Assembly (NCBI GenBank): GCA_002363575.1
Contig: DEWI01000146.1
Location: 1 to 10,656, forward strand
Reading direction: 5' to 3'
Source: Verrucomicrobia bacterium UBA3214
Lineage (GTDB): Bacteria > Verrucomicrobiota > Kiritimatiellia > RFP12 > UBA1067
Length of the DNA: 10,656 nucleotides
The notes below the pieces were generated by a model that searched no databases, was not told where the DNA came from, and saw nothing but the letters and a program-made list of their open reading frames with translations. A program made the translations under genes and the position numbers. Position 1 is the stretch's first letter. Each line of letters begins with the position of its first letter. Shown piece after piece: positions 1-7,160 of the stretch.

Positions 1-1574
1 CCGGATTCCGACACTACGGTGTCGCCCTGGCGCCACCCGCTCACGAGCGGATACTGCTTGCCGGAGAAGATGCGCGCGACTTCGTTGTTGGCTACGAGAA
101 GCGTCGGCGTCGCGAGAGTCTTGATTTTGCCGTCCTGCTGGAGAAGCTTGATCTGCGCGGTGATGTTGTCGCTCACGGCTTTGAAGGCGAAGGACGGATT
201 GAATGCGCTTCTTCCGGCGTCGGCGATGTCGGCGAAGATGTTGTCCGCTCCCGAGCCGTTGTGTCCGATCGTATGCGTGCCGCGGTTGAAAGAGTATGTG
301 AACGAGGCTTCGTAGTTGTCGTCTAGCGACAGCTCCAGCACGCGCAGCTCGAGAAGCACCATCGGCACGGGGACGTCGAGGCTTTTGACGAGCGCGCGGA
401 TTTCATCGAGCGCGCGCGAGTCGCTCGTCCTCACCATGAGCATGTTGTTTTTGCGCGAAAGCGAGACGAAGATGTTCGCGGCGGCCGCGACAGTCTGCGC
501 GCGCACGCGATCGACGAGGTTGGTGTCGCCGGCTTCGCGCGCCGCTTCCGCCAGGCGGGCGTCTTCGTAGCCGATCGTGGCGGCTGCGCCGGCGGCGGCG
601 CCGCCGCGCGCGCGTCTTCTGATTTCGTCCCACTGCGCCAGAGAGCCGGCGGCGGAGCCGCGCGAGAACGAGAAGACGCCGCTTCCCGAGCGCGAGCCGC
701 TGGCGGTCGCCTGCGGCGCGGCCATGCCCATGAATTGCGCGCCGCCGTTTTCTTCGAGCACGCGGAAGCGTCTGAAGCGTCTGCCGAGATCGTATTCAGC
801 GTCTTCCTCGAATTCATCTTCGCCGAGGGAGACGAGGGTGCGGTCGGGATAGAGGCCGTAGATCGCGCTTGCGACGTCGATGACGTTCGGGTACAAGAGC
901 GTGAAGGTCGCCGTGGCTTCTTCGCGAAACGTGCCGAGGCTCCCGGAATATTCCTCCAGCGTCATAACGCGGATGATGCCAGGCGCAGCGTCGCGCCTGA
1001 ACCAGAGATTGGCGGTGCGGCAGATTTCTTCCACCGCGCCTTCCGCGTCGATGTTCCGCAGGAACACGCCGACAGTCTTCTTGCCGGCGTCTTCCGAGAC
1101 GGAGATGTTCGCGCCCGTGCGGTCGGCTATCATCCTGAGTATGGTTTGAACGGAGACGCCGTCGCATTCGAGATGGCGGACGAGGGAAGGCGCGCAAACG
1201 CCCTGCGGCGCCGGCAGCGGAGTATAGGCGCCTCGCAGGAGCGCAGGGTCGGCGCCGCCGGCGTCCAGCCACACTCCTTCGGGCCCGACGGCGGAAACGG
1301 CGGCGTCGAGCCGTATGCCGTCGATATCGACGCGAAGAGTCGCGCCTTTGCGGACAAGTGAAGCAGAGCCTGGCGCGTCGCCGACGAGCGCGATGCCTTC
1401 GCCGTCGGCGCCGGCGACGAGCGCGTGCAGCCGCAGGCGTCCGGAGTCCGCCGCGAGTTCGCGCAGGCGCGTGGCCATTTCGTTTGCGGGTACGGTGGGG
1501 TCGCCGGCCGCGGCGGCGGCGAGCGCTGCGGCGAACGAGAGCGCCGCCATGCAGATTTTCGCTGTCATCTTCAT
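1..1574 (-). CDS. gspD: GspD/PilQ-type secretin (3' end outside window)
   Basis: The first 524 codons of an outer-membrane secretin, open to the left edge; the C-terminal gate and any S-domain are missing. Start ATG 1574 gives MKMTAKICMAALSFAAALAA, a Sec signal peptide ending near Ala23; ATGs at 1583 and 1568 are alternatives. Residues 30-125 form a β-rich extra domain (see findings). About 134-208 is an N0/STN-like domain (LECDGVSVQTILRMIADRTG). About 221-402 is an N-domain (TFTLLYPNVIDVASAIYGLY ... MLMVRTSDSRALDEIRALVK) interrupted by a 120-residue acidic then Gly/Ser/Ala/Arg-rich insert. The secretin core starts at PMVLLELRVLEL (404-415) and includes KTLATPTLLVANNEVARIFS (485-504), the most conserved secretin block. 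It lies 34 bases after gspF. A subtype (GspD or PilQ) cannot be fixed without the C-terminus. Confidence 0.93.
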   Translation of the reverse strand, partial: MKMTAKICMAALSFAAALAAAAAGDPTVPANEMATRLRELAADSGRLRLHALVAGADGEGIALVGDAPGSASLVRKGATLRVDIDGIRLDAAVSAVGPEGVWLDAGGADPALLRGAYTPLPAPQGVCAPSLVRHLECDGVSVQTILRMIADRTGANISVSEDAGKKTVGVFLRNIDAEGAVEEICRTANLWFRRDAAPGIIRVMTLEEYSGSLGTFREEATATFTLLYPNVIDVASAIYGLYPDRTLVSLGEDEFEEDAEYDLGRRFRRFRVLEENGGAQFMGMAAPQATASGSRSGSGVFSFSRGSAAGSLAQWDEIRRRARGGAAAGAAATIGYEDARLAEAAREAGDTNLVDRVRAQTVAAAANIFVSLSRKNNMLMVRTSDSRALDEIRALVKSLDVPVPMVLLELRVLELSLDDNYEASFTYSFNRGTHTIGHNGSGADNIFADIADAGRSAFNPSFAFKAVSDNITAQIKLLQQDGKIKTLATPTLLVANNEVARIFSGKQYPLVSGWRQGDTVVSES

Positions 1575-1608
1575 ATCAAGCATATAGACTTTTGCGTGAG
1601 CGGACGGG

Positions 1609-2817
1609 TCAATTAATTCCGGCGATCGAGAAGAGCGCCGAGAAGAATGCGATATACACAAAGCCGACGATTCCGCCGGTCGCGCATATCATGACCGGCT
1701 CGATCAGCATTCCGAGGCGCTTTACGGCGAGCGCCAGCAGCATTTCGTGGAAGCGCGCGGCTTCGCCAAACGCTTCCGGCAGCGCGCCGCCCGCCGAGCC
1801 TATTCCGGCCATCTTGCGCATCATCGGCGTGAACTCCACGGCGCCGGCGAAAGCTTCGTCGAGCGCCCGCCCTTTGACGACGGCGTCGCACGCCTCGCTG
1901 ACGCGCCGCCGCAGCCGCCTGTTGGCGAAGAGCCGCGAAGCCGCCGCGAGAGAGTCCGTGAGCGCCACGCCGGATTCCGTCATGATTTGCATCGCGCGTG
2001 CGAACAGCGCCGTGCCGGCGAGGCGCAGGATCCATCCCGCGACGGGCAGGCGAAGGAGCGCCGCGTCTTCCATCTCGCGCGTGCGCTCGGGGATTCGCAG
2101 GACGAACCAAAGCACGACGGCAAGTGCCGCGCATGCGGCGATCCACGGCGCATTCTCCCTGACCGCCGCGGAGAAGTCCATCAGCATTTGCGTTATCGCC
2201 GGCAGCTCCACGCCGCCTTGCACGAGGAAAGACGCCAGGCGCGGAATCACGGCGGCGACGAGATATGCGCTGACGGCGAGCGCCATGACGACGGCGATGG
2301 ACGGATACATCAGCGCGTTTATCATCGACGCGCGGAGATTGCGGCGCGTTTCCATCTGGTCGGCGGCTTTGCCCAGCGTGTTTGCGAGTTCGCCCGTCCG
2401 TTCGCCGACGTCCGCGAGGCGCACGGCCGTCTCGCCAAAGCGCCGCGCATGCGCCGCGAGCGAATCGCTCAGCGTCGCGCCGCGTTCCACGCGCGCGGCA
2501 ATGTCTTGCCAGGTGCGGCGGGCGCCTCGCCCGGTGGATTGCCCCGCGGCGGTCTGCAAAGCGGCGAGCAGCGTGACGCCGCTGCGCAGCATGGATGCAA
2601 TCTGTCTCAGCCCCATTTCGGCGTCCAGCGCCGTCATCCCGAAGAATGAAGTTCCGGCGGCGCCGCGCCTGCGCGCGGCGCGTTGCGCCGGCGCTATGGC
2701 CGCTACCACCATGCCATCGGCTTTGAGGGCGGCGCGGAGCGCGGCGGCGTCCGGCGCCGTGCGGCGCACGGTGCGCCGCACGCCGGAGGAATCCACCACT
2801 CTCGCTTCGAACTCCAT
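1609..2817 (-). CDS. gspF: GspF/PilC inner-membrane platform protein
   Basis: 402 residues, the usual GspF/PilC length. This polytopic protein forms the rotor-like platform on which the assembly ATPase adds pilin subunits. Starts MEFEARVVDSSG, a standard GspF N-terminus. Two copies of the cytoplasmic helical domain are visible (about 65-170 and 265-370), each with its signature: VGERTGELANTL (137-148) and IGSAGGALPEAF (339-350). Transmembrane helices lie at about 170-191, 223-240 and 370-395. A GGGAGAGG purine stretch lies 11 bases before the start, within the gspE end, and the 6-base gap suggests coupled translation. The stop is TGA at 1609-1611. The N-terminal region holds a striking 23-base palindrome encoding VRRTVRRT. 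The identification is secure; the sequence alone does not separate GspF from PilC. Confidence 0.96.
   Translation of the reverse strand: MEFEARVVDSSGVRRTVRRTAPDAAALRAALKADGMVVAAIAPAQRAARRRGAAGTSFFGMTALDAEMGLRQIASMLRSGVTLLAALQTAAGQSTGRGARRTWQDIAARVERGATLSDSLAAHARRFGETAVRLADVGERTGELANTLGKAADQMETRRNLRASMINALMYPSIAVVMALAVSAYLVAAVIPRLASFLVQGGVELPAITQMLMDFSAAVRENAPWIAACAALAVVLWFVLRIPERTREMEDAALLRLPVAGWILRLAGTALFARAMQIMTESGVALTDSLAAASRLFANRRLRRRVSEACDAVVKGRALDEAFAGAVEFTPMMRKMAGIGSAGGALPEAFGEAARFHEMLLALAVKRLGMLIEPVMICATGGIVGFVYIAFFSALFSIAGIN
2759..2781. repeat. 23-bp near-perfect palindrome inside gspF
   Basis: GTGCGGCGCAC (2759-2769) and its exact reverse complement GTGCGCCGCAC (2771-2781) are separated by one base. 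On the coding strand it is also two near-identical 12-base units encoding V-R-R-T twice, at residues 13-20 of GspF. The RNA could form a stem of about 10 bp shortly after the start codon. It may be a chance result of a tandem duplication with a palindromic unit, or a translation-tuning hairpin. Confidence 0.75.
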
Positions 2818-2823
2818 GCCGTC

Positions 2824-3909
2824 TCAGTCCTCTCCCAAAACTCGCGCAACCTCTGCGAGAGTAGTGACGCCGGCGGCGACCTTGTCCATCGCGTCGTCGC
2901 GCATCGTGCGCCCCGTGCCTTCGCCGGGCGTGAAAAACTCGAATATCCCCGTGCGCCCGGAGTAGCCGCGTCCTCCGCATACCGGGCACGTCTTGGCGGC
3001 ATCCGGAGCGCCTGCGCAGCAGGGGCAGATTTTCCTCACCAGGCGCTGCGCCACGGCGAGGCGGAGCGTCGCCGGGACGAGCGCGGGATCAAGGCCCATA
3101 TCGACAAGGCGCGTCACGGTGGACGGCGCGTCGTTTGCGTGCAGCGTGGAAAGCACGAGATGGCCCGTCAGCGCAGCCTTTACAGCGGCGTCGAGAGAAT
3201 CGCGCTCGCGTATTTCGCCGATCATGACGACGTCGGGATCGTGGCGGAGTATCGAGCGCAGCGCCTTCGAGAAATTGACTTTGTCGGCGGAATCCACCTC
3301 CGCCTGGGCGACGCCGGGGATTTCGTATTCCACTGGATCTTCGACGGTGATGATGTTCTTCGCGTCGTCGAGGCGCAGGAGTTCGTTTATCGCCGCGTAG
3401 AGTGTCGTGGTCTTGCCGCTTCCCGTAGGCCCCGTGAGAAGCACGAGACCGTGCGGACGCCGCAGCACGGAATCGAATATCGCGCGCTCGCGTTCGGCCA
3501 TGCCCAGCTCGCCGATCGAAAGGCGCTTCCCTCCCGTCTCGAGCAGACGCAGCGTTATGCGCTCGCCATGCCTTACCGGAAGCGTCGCCATGCGGACATC
3601 GATGGGCGGGGTGCCGGGCGCGGCAGGCGCGCGCCATGTAAAGCCCCCGTCCTGCGGGGCGCGGCGTTCGGCGATATCCAGCCCCGCGAGGACTTTGAGG
3701 CGGCTTGCGAGGGCGTTCTGCATGGAAGTGTCGATGCGCAGGACTTCCTCCAGCGTGCCGTCGATGCGCAGGCGCACGCGCAGGTAGTCTTCCATTGGAT
3801 CGAAGTGGATGTCCGAGGCGTGCAGAAACATCCCGGCGCGCAAGATGCGGTCGGCCAGCGCCACGGCGTCGGTCAATTCGCCTGCATTCTCCAGAAACGT
3901 CATTCTCAT
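2824..3909 (-). CDS. gspE: GspE/PilB-type assembly ATPase, short form
   Basis: 361-residue assembly ATPase. I favour ATG 3909 (MRMTFLENAGELTDAV). ATG 3903 is equally possible; a longer version needs a TTG at 3987 overlapping pilT and adds unconvincing sequence. Domains: N2-type PAS-like domain (about 10-125, with HASDIHFDP and RLRIDG), then the RecA-type core with Walker A GPTGSGKTTT (160-169), Asp box TVEDPVEY (188-195), Walker B DPDVVMIGEIRE (224-235) and His box LTGHLVLSTLHANDA (247-261). The zinc site is CPCC (295-298) plus CPVC (308-311), with only 9 residues between the pairs, followed by GYSGRTGIFEFF. Usual GspE/PilB proteins have about 500-570 residues. The roughly 150-residue N-terminal N1/MshEN domain that docks on GspL is absent. 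It should drive pseudopilus extension at the inner membrane with GspF, whose gene begins 6 bases after the stop. Confidence 0.93.
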   Translation of the reverse strand: MRMTFLENAGELTDAVALADRILRAGMFLHASDIHFDPMEDYLRVRLRIDGTLEEVLRIDTSMQNALASRLKVLAGLDIAERRAPQDGGFTWRAPAAPGTPPIDVRMATLPVRHGERITLRLLETGGKRLSIGELGMAERERAIFDSVLRRPHGLVLLTGPTGSGKTTTLYAAINELLRLDDAKNIITVEDPVEYEIPGVAQAEVDSADKVNFSKALRSILRHDPDVVMIGEIRERDSLDAAVKAALTGHLVLSTLHANDAPSTVTRLVDMGLDPALVPATLRLAVAQRLVRKICPCCAGAPDAAKTCPVCGGRGYSGRTGIFEFFTPGEGTGRTMRDDAMDKVAAGVTTLAEVARVLGED

Positions 3910-3968
3910 GGCCAAGCGCGAAGAACTGCGTATTGAAAGATTGATCGTGGAAGGGGATGGGCCGGCGC

Positions 3969-5069
3969 TCAGGATGCGAGAGTGCAAAGCCTTTTCAGAG
4001 CTTCAGGATTGCGAGCGAGCGCAAGAGCCGTGCGTTCGTCGATCTTGCCGGCCGCCACCAGCCCGGCGAGCGAGCGGTCGAGAGTGCGCATGCCTGTCGC
4101 CGCGCCCGTCTCGATTATCGAATAGAGCTGCGCGGTGCGCCCGGTGGCGATCAGATTGGCGCATGCCGTCGTGTTCACCAGCAGCTCGTATGCCAAGACG
4201 CGCCCGCCGCCGCGCGCGGCGGCGAGATGCTGTGCGAAGACGCCGCGCAGCGCGAGCGCGAGCGCATGGCGCGCGTTGTTCTGCTCTTCCGGGGGGAACA
4301 TGGCGGCGAGGCGCTCTATGGCGCCCGGCGCGTCGCCCGCGTGAAGCGTGGTGAAGACGAGATGCCCCGTCTCTGCGGCGCGCAGCGCCGTGCGTACCGT
4401 GGCGAGGTCTCTGCTTTCTCCGACGAGTATTACGTCTGGATCTTGGCGCATGGCTTCGACGAGCGCGTCGTTGAAGCTTTTCGCGTCCCGCCCGACTTGC
4501 CGCTGGCTGACGAAGCATTTCGCTGGTTTGTGGACGTATTCGACCGGGTCTTCGATGGTGATTATGTGGCCTTCGCGGGTATTGTTTATCTTGTCCAGCA
4601 TCGTAGCGAGAGTCGTCGTCTTCCCGCTTCCCGTCGGTCCTGTGACGATCACGAGGCCGTCGCGAGCGTTGCAGAAATCCTCCAGCCTCGCCGGGAGCCC
4701 CAGTTCTGCGAAAGACCGGAAGGCGGCGTCCAGCCGCCGCAGCGCGATCGCGTTGTGCGCCGATTCCCTGTAGATGTTGAAACGGTAGCGCGCGCCGGAC
4801 GCGCTCGAAAGCGCGCCGTCCAGCGCGCCGTCGGCGAGCAGCGTCCGGAGGATGCGTTGCGGGCCGTCGGCGGCGTTTGGCGGCAGTGTCGCGAGGCCGA
4901 GTTCCGCAGCCAGCGCATCGATCGTGTCTGCATCGAAAGGGGCGAAGACGCCGGTTTCCTTGAGCAAGCCGCCGATGCGGAAGCGCGGCGCGCAATCCGT
5001 CAGCATGTGGATGTCGCTTGCGCCGTATCTTTCGGCGAGTGCGAAAATGCTTTCTAGGAGTTTGGTCAT
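3969..5069 (-). CDS. pilT: PilT-type hexameric secretion/retraction ATPase
   Basis: 366-residue cytoplasmic ATPase of the PilT/GspE superfamily, close to the usual PilT length. Start ATG 5069 gives MTKLLESIFALAERYGASDIHM, a typical PilT opening; the longer open frame upstream is Arg/Pro-rich and overlaps the previous gene. Motifs: Walker A GPTGSGKTTT (144-153), Asp box TIEDPVEY (171-178), Walker B DPDVILVGESRD (210-221, with Ser where PilT usually has Met) and His box AETGHLVFTTLHAGDA (232-247). The C-terminal half also follows PilT (AAMFPPEEQ, YELLVNTTACANLI, GMRTLDRSL). There is no zinc motif, unlike the GspE next door. PilT normally powers depolymerisation and retraction of type IV pili. 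Its presence between GspM- and GspE-like genes suggests a reversible filament, although a non-retracting regulatory role is possible. Confidence 0.91.
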   Translation of the reverse strand: MTKLLESIFALAERYGASDIHMLTDCAPRFRIGGLLKETGVFAPFDADTIDALAAELGLATLPPNAADGPQRILRTLLADGALDGALSSASGARYRFNIYRESAHNAIALRRLDAAFRSFAELGLPARLEDFCNARDGLVIVTGPTGSGKTTTLATMLDKINNTREGHIITIEDPVEYVHKPAKCFVSQRQVGRDAKSFNDALVEAMRQDPDVILVGESRDLATVRTALRAAETGHLVFTTLHAGDAPGAIERLAAMFPPEEQNNARHALALALRGVFAQHLAAARGGGRVLAYELLVNTTACANLIATGRTAQLYSIIETGAATGMRTLDRSLAGLVAAGKIDERTALALARNPEALKRLCTLAS

Positions 5070-5103
5070 TGCGGCATTCGAAGCGGTGTTCGTGGCGGGA
5101 AGG

Positions 5104-5655
5104 CTATTGGAGCAGTTCGAGCGTCCAGCGGTTCGCGGCGCCGCGCTCCAGCCGCACCGGGATGGCTGGCATGCGGCGCGCAGCGAATTCCGCGAGGGCT
5201 TTTTTGACGGCCGGGTAGGAGCCGTCGAGAGTCCAGCGCCGCAATGCGCATGTGCGCAACGCGCCGGAGGCGACAAGCGCTTCGGCGGCGTTCGCGGCGG
5301 TATCGTTCTGCGGGGATTCGCTGCGGATCGCGACGAGGCCGCTCGAGCGCAGAACATCCAGGACGGCAAGCTCGCGCGAAGCCGCCGTGGCATCCGCGCG
5401 GCATTCCACCAGCGTCTCCGGTTCCGGCGCGGCTTTCTCGTCCGCAAGCTCCTTGGCGGCGGCTTCTGCGGCGCGCGCGGCGCGCGCTTGCTCGAAAGCG
5501 AAATCCTCCTGCGAAACGAGCGATGCCGCCGTCGCTTGCAGCCTGGCGGCGTCACGCGAAGCATCGCCGCGCCACAAGTAGATGTAGGCGGCGGCCAAAG
5601 CGGCCGGAATGAATGCGCCGAGGAAGGCGAGGTCTTTTGCGCGCAGGGCTGTCAT
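5104..5655 (-). CDS. GspM/PilO-like inner-membrane assembly protein
   Basis: 183 residues. The start ATG at 5655 overlaps the upstream TGA (ATGA). Short cytoplasmic N-terminus (MTALRAKD), one transmembrane helix (about 9-27), an Ala/Glu-rich coiled coil (about 32-75), and a periplasmic ferredoxin-like domain (about 95-183). Its last part, RWTLDGSYPAVKKALAEF followed by a strand and WTLELL, has the PilO/GspM pattern of strand-GSY-helix-strand-strand. GspM/PilO proteins pair with GspL/PilN to link the ATPase platform to the secretin. Length and topology fit the family. Primary sequence alone would not prove it; gene order and topology make it likely. The PilT-type ATPase gene follows after 34 bases. 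Stop is TAG at 5104-5106. Confidence 0.72.
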   Translation of the reverse strand: MTALRAKDLAFLGAFIPAALAAAYIYLWRGDASRDAARLQATAASLVSQEDFAFEQARAARAAEAAAKELADEKAAPEPETLVECRADATAASRELAVLDVLRSSGLVAIRSESPQNDTAANAAEALVASGALRTCALRRWTLDGSYPAVKKALAEFAARRMPAIPVRLERGAANRWTLELLQ

Positions 5656-6434
5656 AGTCCATCTCCCCCTTCCGTATCAAGGTGCATCGTGCATGAGAAT
5701 GCCGTAGTGGCGGCGCCGTCGCCCGCTGCGATTTCTCCCGGCGCGAACACCCAGCCTTTGGCGGACAGCGCTTCGCCGAGTTTCGCCATAGTCTCCATGG
5801 CTCCCGAGGCGGTAGTGGCCATGCCGCCGATTTCCAGCGTGAAGGGCGCAGGGGATTTGACTTCGCGGACGAGCGTCTTGCCGCCGCAGACGGACGCAAT
5901 GGCGTCGAGCGCCGCCGGAAGCGCCTGCCGCAGGCGGGCGACGCGCTGCTGCGAAGCGGCGCGTCTGCGGCGCGATTCGCGCAAGTTTCTCGTTTCCGCC
6001 GCGAGGGAATCGCGCTTTGCTTCGAGGGCGCGAAGGCGCGAGTCAAGCGGTTGGCGGACTGCGATTTCGCGCGCGAGCGCCGCGCGCTTTGCTTGCAGCA
6101 GCCGCCAATCCGCGGCGATGGCGATGCATGCTGCGGCGGCTATGGCGGCCACTGCGAATTTGAGTTTCGCGAGGTTGCCGCCTTGCGCGGCGGCGCGTGC
6201 GCGGCGCTTTGCCACCGCCACTTCGAAAGTCGCGATTCCGTCGTTCGCATCCGGCAGCCTGCGCCAGGCCACGTCGGCGCCGGCGGCGGGGATTTTCGAG
6301 TATGGCTCAAGCTCGTATGCAAGCGCCATGGCGAGTTCGCCCGGCGCGAGCGCGGCGACCTGCATAGCCGCCAGGCTGATTTGCCGGCGGAAGGCTTTCG
6401 GGTTTTCCCAGACTTCTATATTCCCCTCGGTCAT
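5652..6434 (-). CDS. Short GspL/PilN-like inner-membrane assembly protein
   Basis: 260 residues starting at the ATG that overlaps the preceding stop (ATGA). The frame is open further upstream, but that part is an Arg-rich shadow of the pseudopilin gene. Residues 1-80 are soluble. The segment ELEPYSKIPAAGADVAWRRL followed by TFEVAVAKRR resembles the small subdomain of PilM/GspL cytoplasmic domains that lies over the inner membrane frame. One transmembrane helix (about 91-108, LKFAVAAIAAAACIAIAA) is followed by an Arg/Ala-rich coiled coil (about 110-170) and a C-terminal α/β domain (about 185-255) of PilN/GspL type. Position between the pseudopilins and a GspM/PilO-like gene supports the role. 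GspL or a PilM+PilN pair is usually much longer, so most of the actin-like domain is missing. Sequence similarity is weak, so the call rests on architecture and order. Confidence 0.7.
   Translation of the reverse strand: MTEGNIEVWENPKAFRRQISLAAMQVAALAPGELAMALAYELEPYSKIPAAGADVAWRRLPDANDGIATFEVAVAKRRARAAAQGGNLAKLKFAVAAIAAAACIAIAADWRLLQAKRAALAREIAVRQPLDSRLRALEAKRDSLAAETRNLRESRRRRAASQQRVARLRQALPAALDAIASVCGGKTLVREVKSPAPFTLEIGGMATTASGAMETMAKLGEALSAKGWVFAPGEIAAGDGAATTAFSCTMHLDTEGGDGL
5663..5669 (-). promoter_or_regulatory. Ribosome binding site for the GspM/PilO-like gene
   Basis: GGGGGAG lies 7 bases ahead of the ATG at 5655, inside the last codons of the GspL/PilN-like gene. It is the best-spaced Shine-Dalgarno-like sequence I found in the window and supports that start together with the ATGA overlap. 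Most other starts here have weak or no such sequence. Confidence 0.5.
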
Positions 6435-7132
6435 TTGCCGCAATCTATTATATTGTCGCCCGGCATCAGCTCGACGAGGCGAACGCCGCGCGCGCTTTTC
6501 ATGATCTTCGCGCCCGGCGCGAAGCCGGCAAAACGCGCCGGCGTCGCCGGCGTCGCAACGGCGGTGGCGTTCGTCACGCCGCCTGCGCCGTCGGGGCCGG
6601 AGAGGACGAGCGCCGTTTCCTCCGCCGCGATTACGACGAGCGAAGCGTTCGCCCCTCCCGGCGGGGCTACGGGCATGTCGATGCGCTCTTCGGAGGGAAT
6701 GCCGCGCGCGCCGCAGTGGAAGACGTTTGTCACGAAGCCGAGGGCGTTCGTCGCCACGCCGAAGTCGTTCCCCCATGGATCGTAGAAGGCGCGCTTGCCC
6801 GCTTCCAGGCGTATGTAGGGGCCGCGCCAGCCCGTCGGCACCCAGGCGCCGCCGCCGGTATTCGTCACTGCGAATTCGCGAACGTCCGCAGGGCGCGTCC
6901 AAAGTTCGGAAAGACTGCGAGGCAGCCTGCCGACATCGCAGAGAAAACCGCGCTGCCTTCCGTCTGCGCCGATGCTCCATACGGCGTCTCGCAGCTGCGA
7001 GACGCGGCGCGCCGCCTCCGCGGAGCGGCGCTGCGCCGCCGCGCGCTCGAGGCCGATGGACGCGAGGTGCGCGGCGATCGCGAGAATCGCGAGCGCTACG
7101 ACGAGTTCGATCAATGTAAACGCTTTTTGCAT
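6431..7132 (-). CDS. Second pseudopilin with DPWGN motif
   Basis: 233-residue prepilin-type protein with a minimal leader, MQKA, then FTLIELVVALAILAIA. The residue before the cleavage site is Ala instead of the usual Gly, which prepilin peptidases are known to tolerate. Mature Glu5 is present (Glu9). The hydrophobic helix is followed by a charged amphipathic stretch (about 28-50). GWRGPYIR (101-108) and YDPWGN (117-122) match the previous pseudopilin, suggesting the two are paralogues, but here only about 16 residues separate the motifs. A loop SGPDGAGG (178-185) sits where GspG has its calcium loop. After it comes an Ala/Thr/Pro-rich link and a tail ending GDNIIDCGK. Cys65, Cys140 and Cys231 could form a periplasmic disulfide. 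The TGA stop overlaps the next gene's ATG (ATGA, 6431-6434). Whether it is a major or minor pilin cannot be decided. Confidence 0.86.
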   Translation of the reverse strand: MQKAFTLIELVVALAILAIAAHLASIGLERAAAQRRSAEAARRVSQLRDAVWSIGADGRQRGFLCDVGRLPRSLSELWTRPADVREFAVTNTGGGAWVPTGWRGPYIRLEAGKRAFYDPWGNDFGVATNALGFVTNVFHCGARGIPSEERIDMPVAPPGGANASLVVIAAEETALVLSGPDGAGGVTNATAVATPATPARFAGFAPGAKIMKSARGVRLVELMPGDNIIDCGK

Positions 7133-7160
7133 TTGCGTCTCGGCATGGATGAGCCGTGGT

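Noticed and set aside
1581..1612. TTGACC (1607-1612) and TATATG (1581-1586) as a sigma-70-type promoter for the secretin
   Set aside because: The spacer is 20 bases, the -10 match is poor, and the implied start of transcription would fall on the ATG at 1574. It overlaps the gspF stop and could easily be chance.
1358..2965. Plus-strand open frame (535 codons) opposite gspF
   Set aside because: Arg/Ser/Ala-rich antisense shadow of a gene with clear GspF signatures.
2683..3936. Plus-strand open frame (417 codons) opposite gspE
   Set aside because: Antisense shadow; the minus strand carries complete Walker A, Walker B and zinc motifs.
5070..5564. Upstream in-frame extension of the PilT-like gene
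   Set aside because: Arg/Pro/Ser-rich shadow of the GspM-like gene; family alignment begins at the ATG at 5069.
4852..6504. Long plus-strand open frame (550 codons) opposite the pilT, GspM-like and GspL-like genes
   Set aside because: Antisense shadow of three ordered genes, Arg/Ser/Ala-rich and without recognisable features.
6435..6980. Upstream in-frame extension of the GspL/PilN-like gene
   Set aside because: The extension is an Arg-rich frame inside the pseudopilin gene, and an ATGA overlap gives a natural start at 6434.
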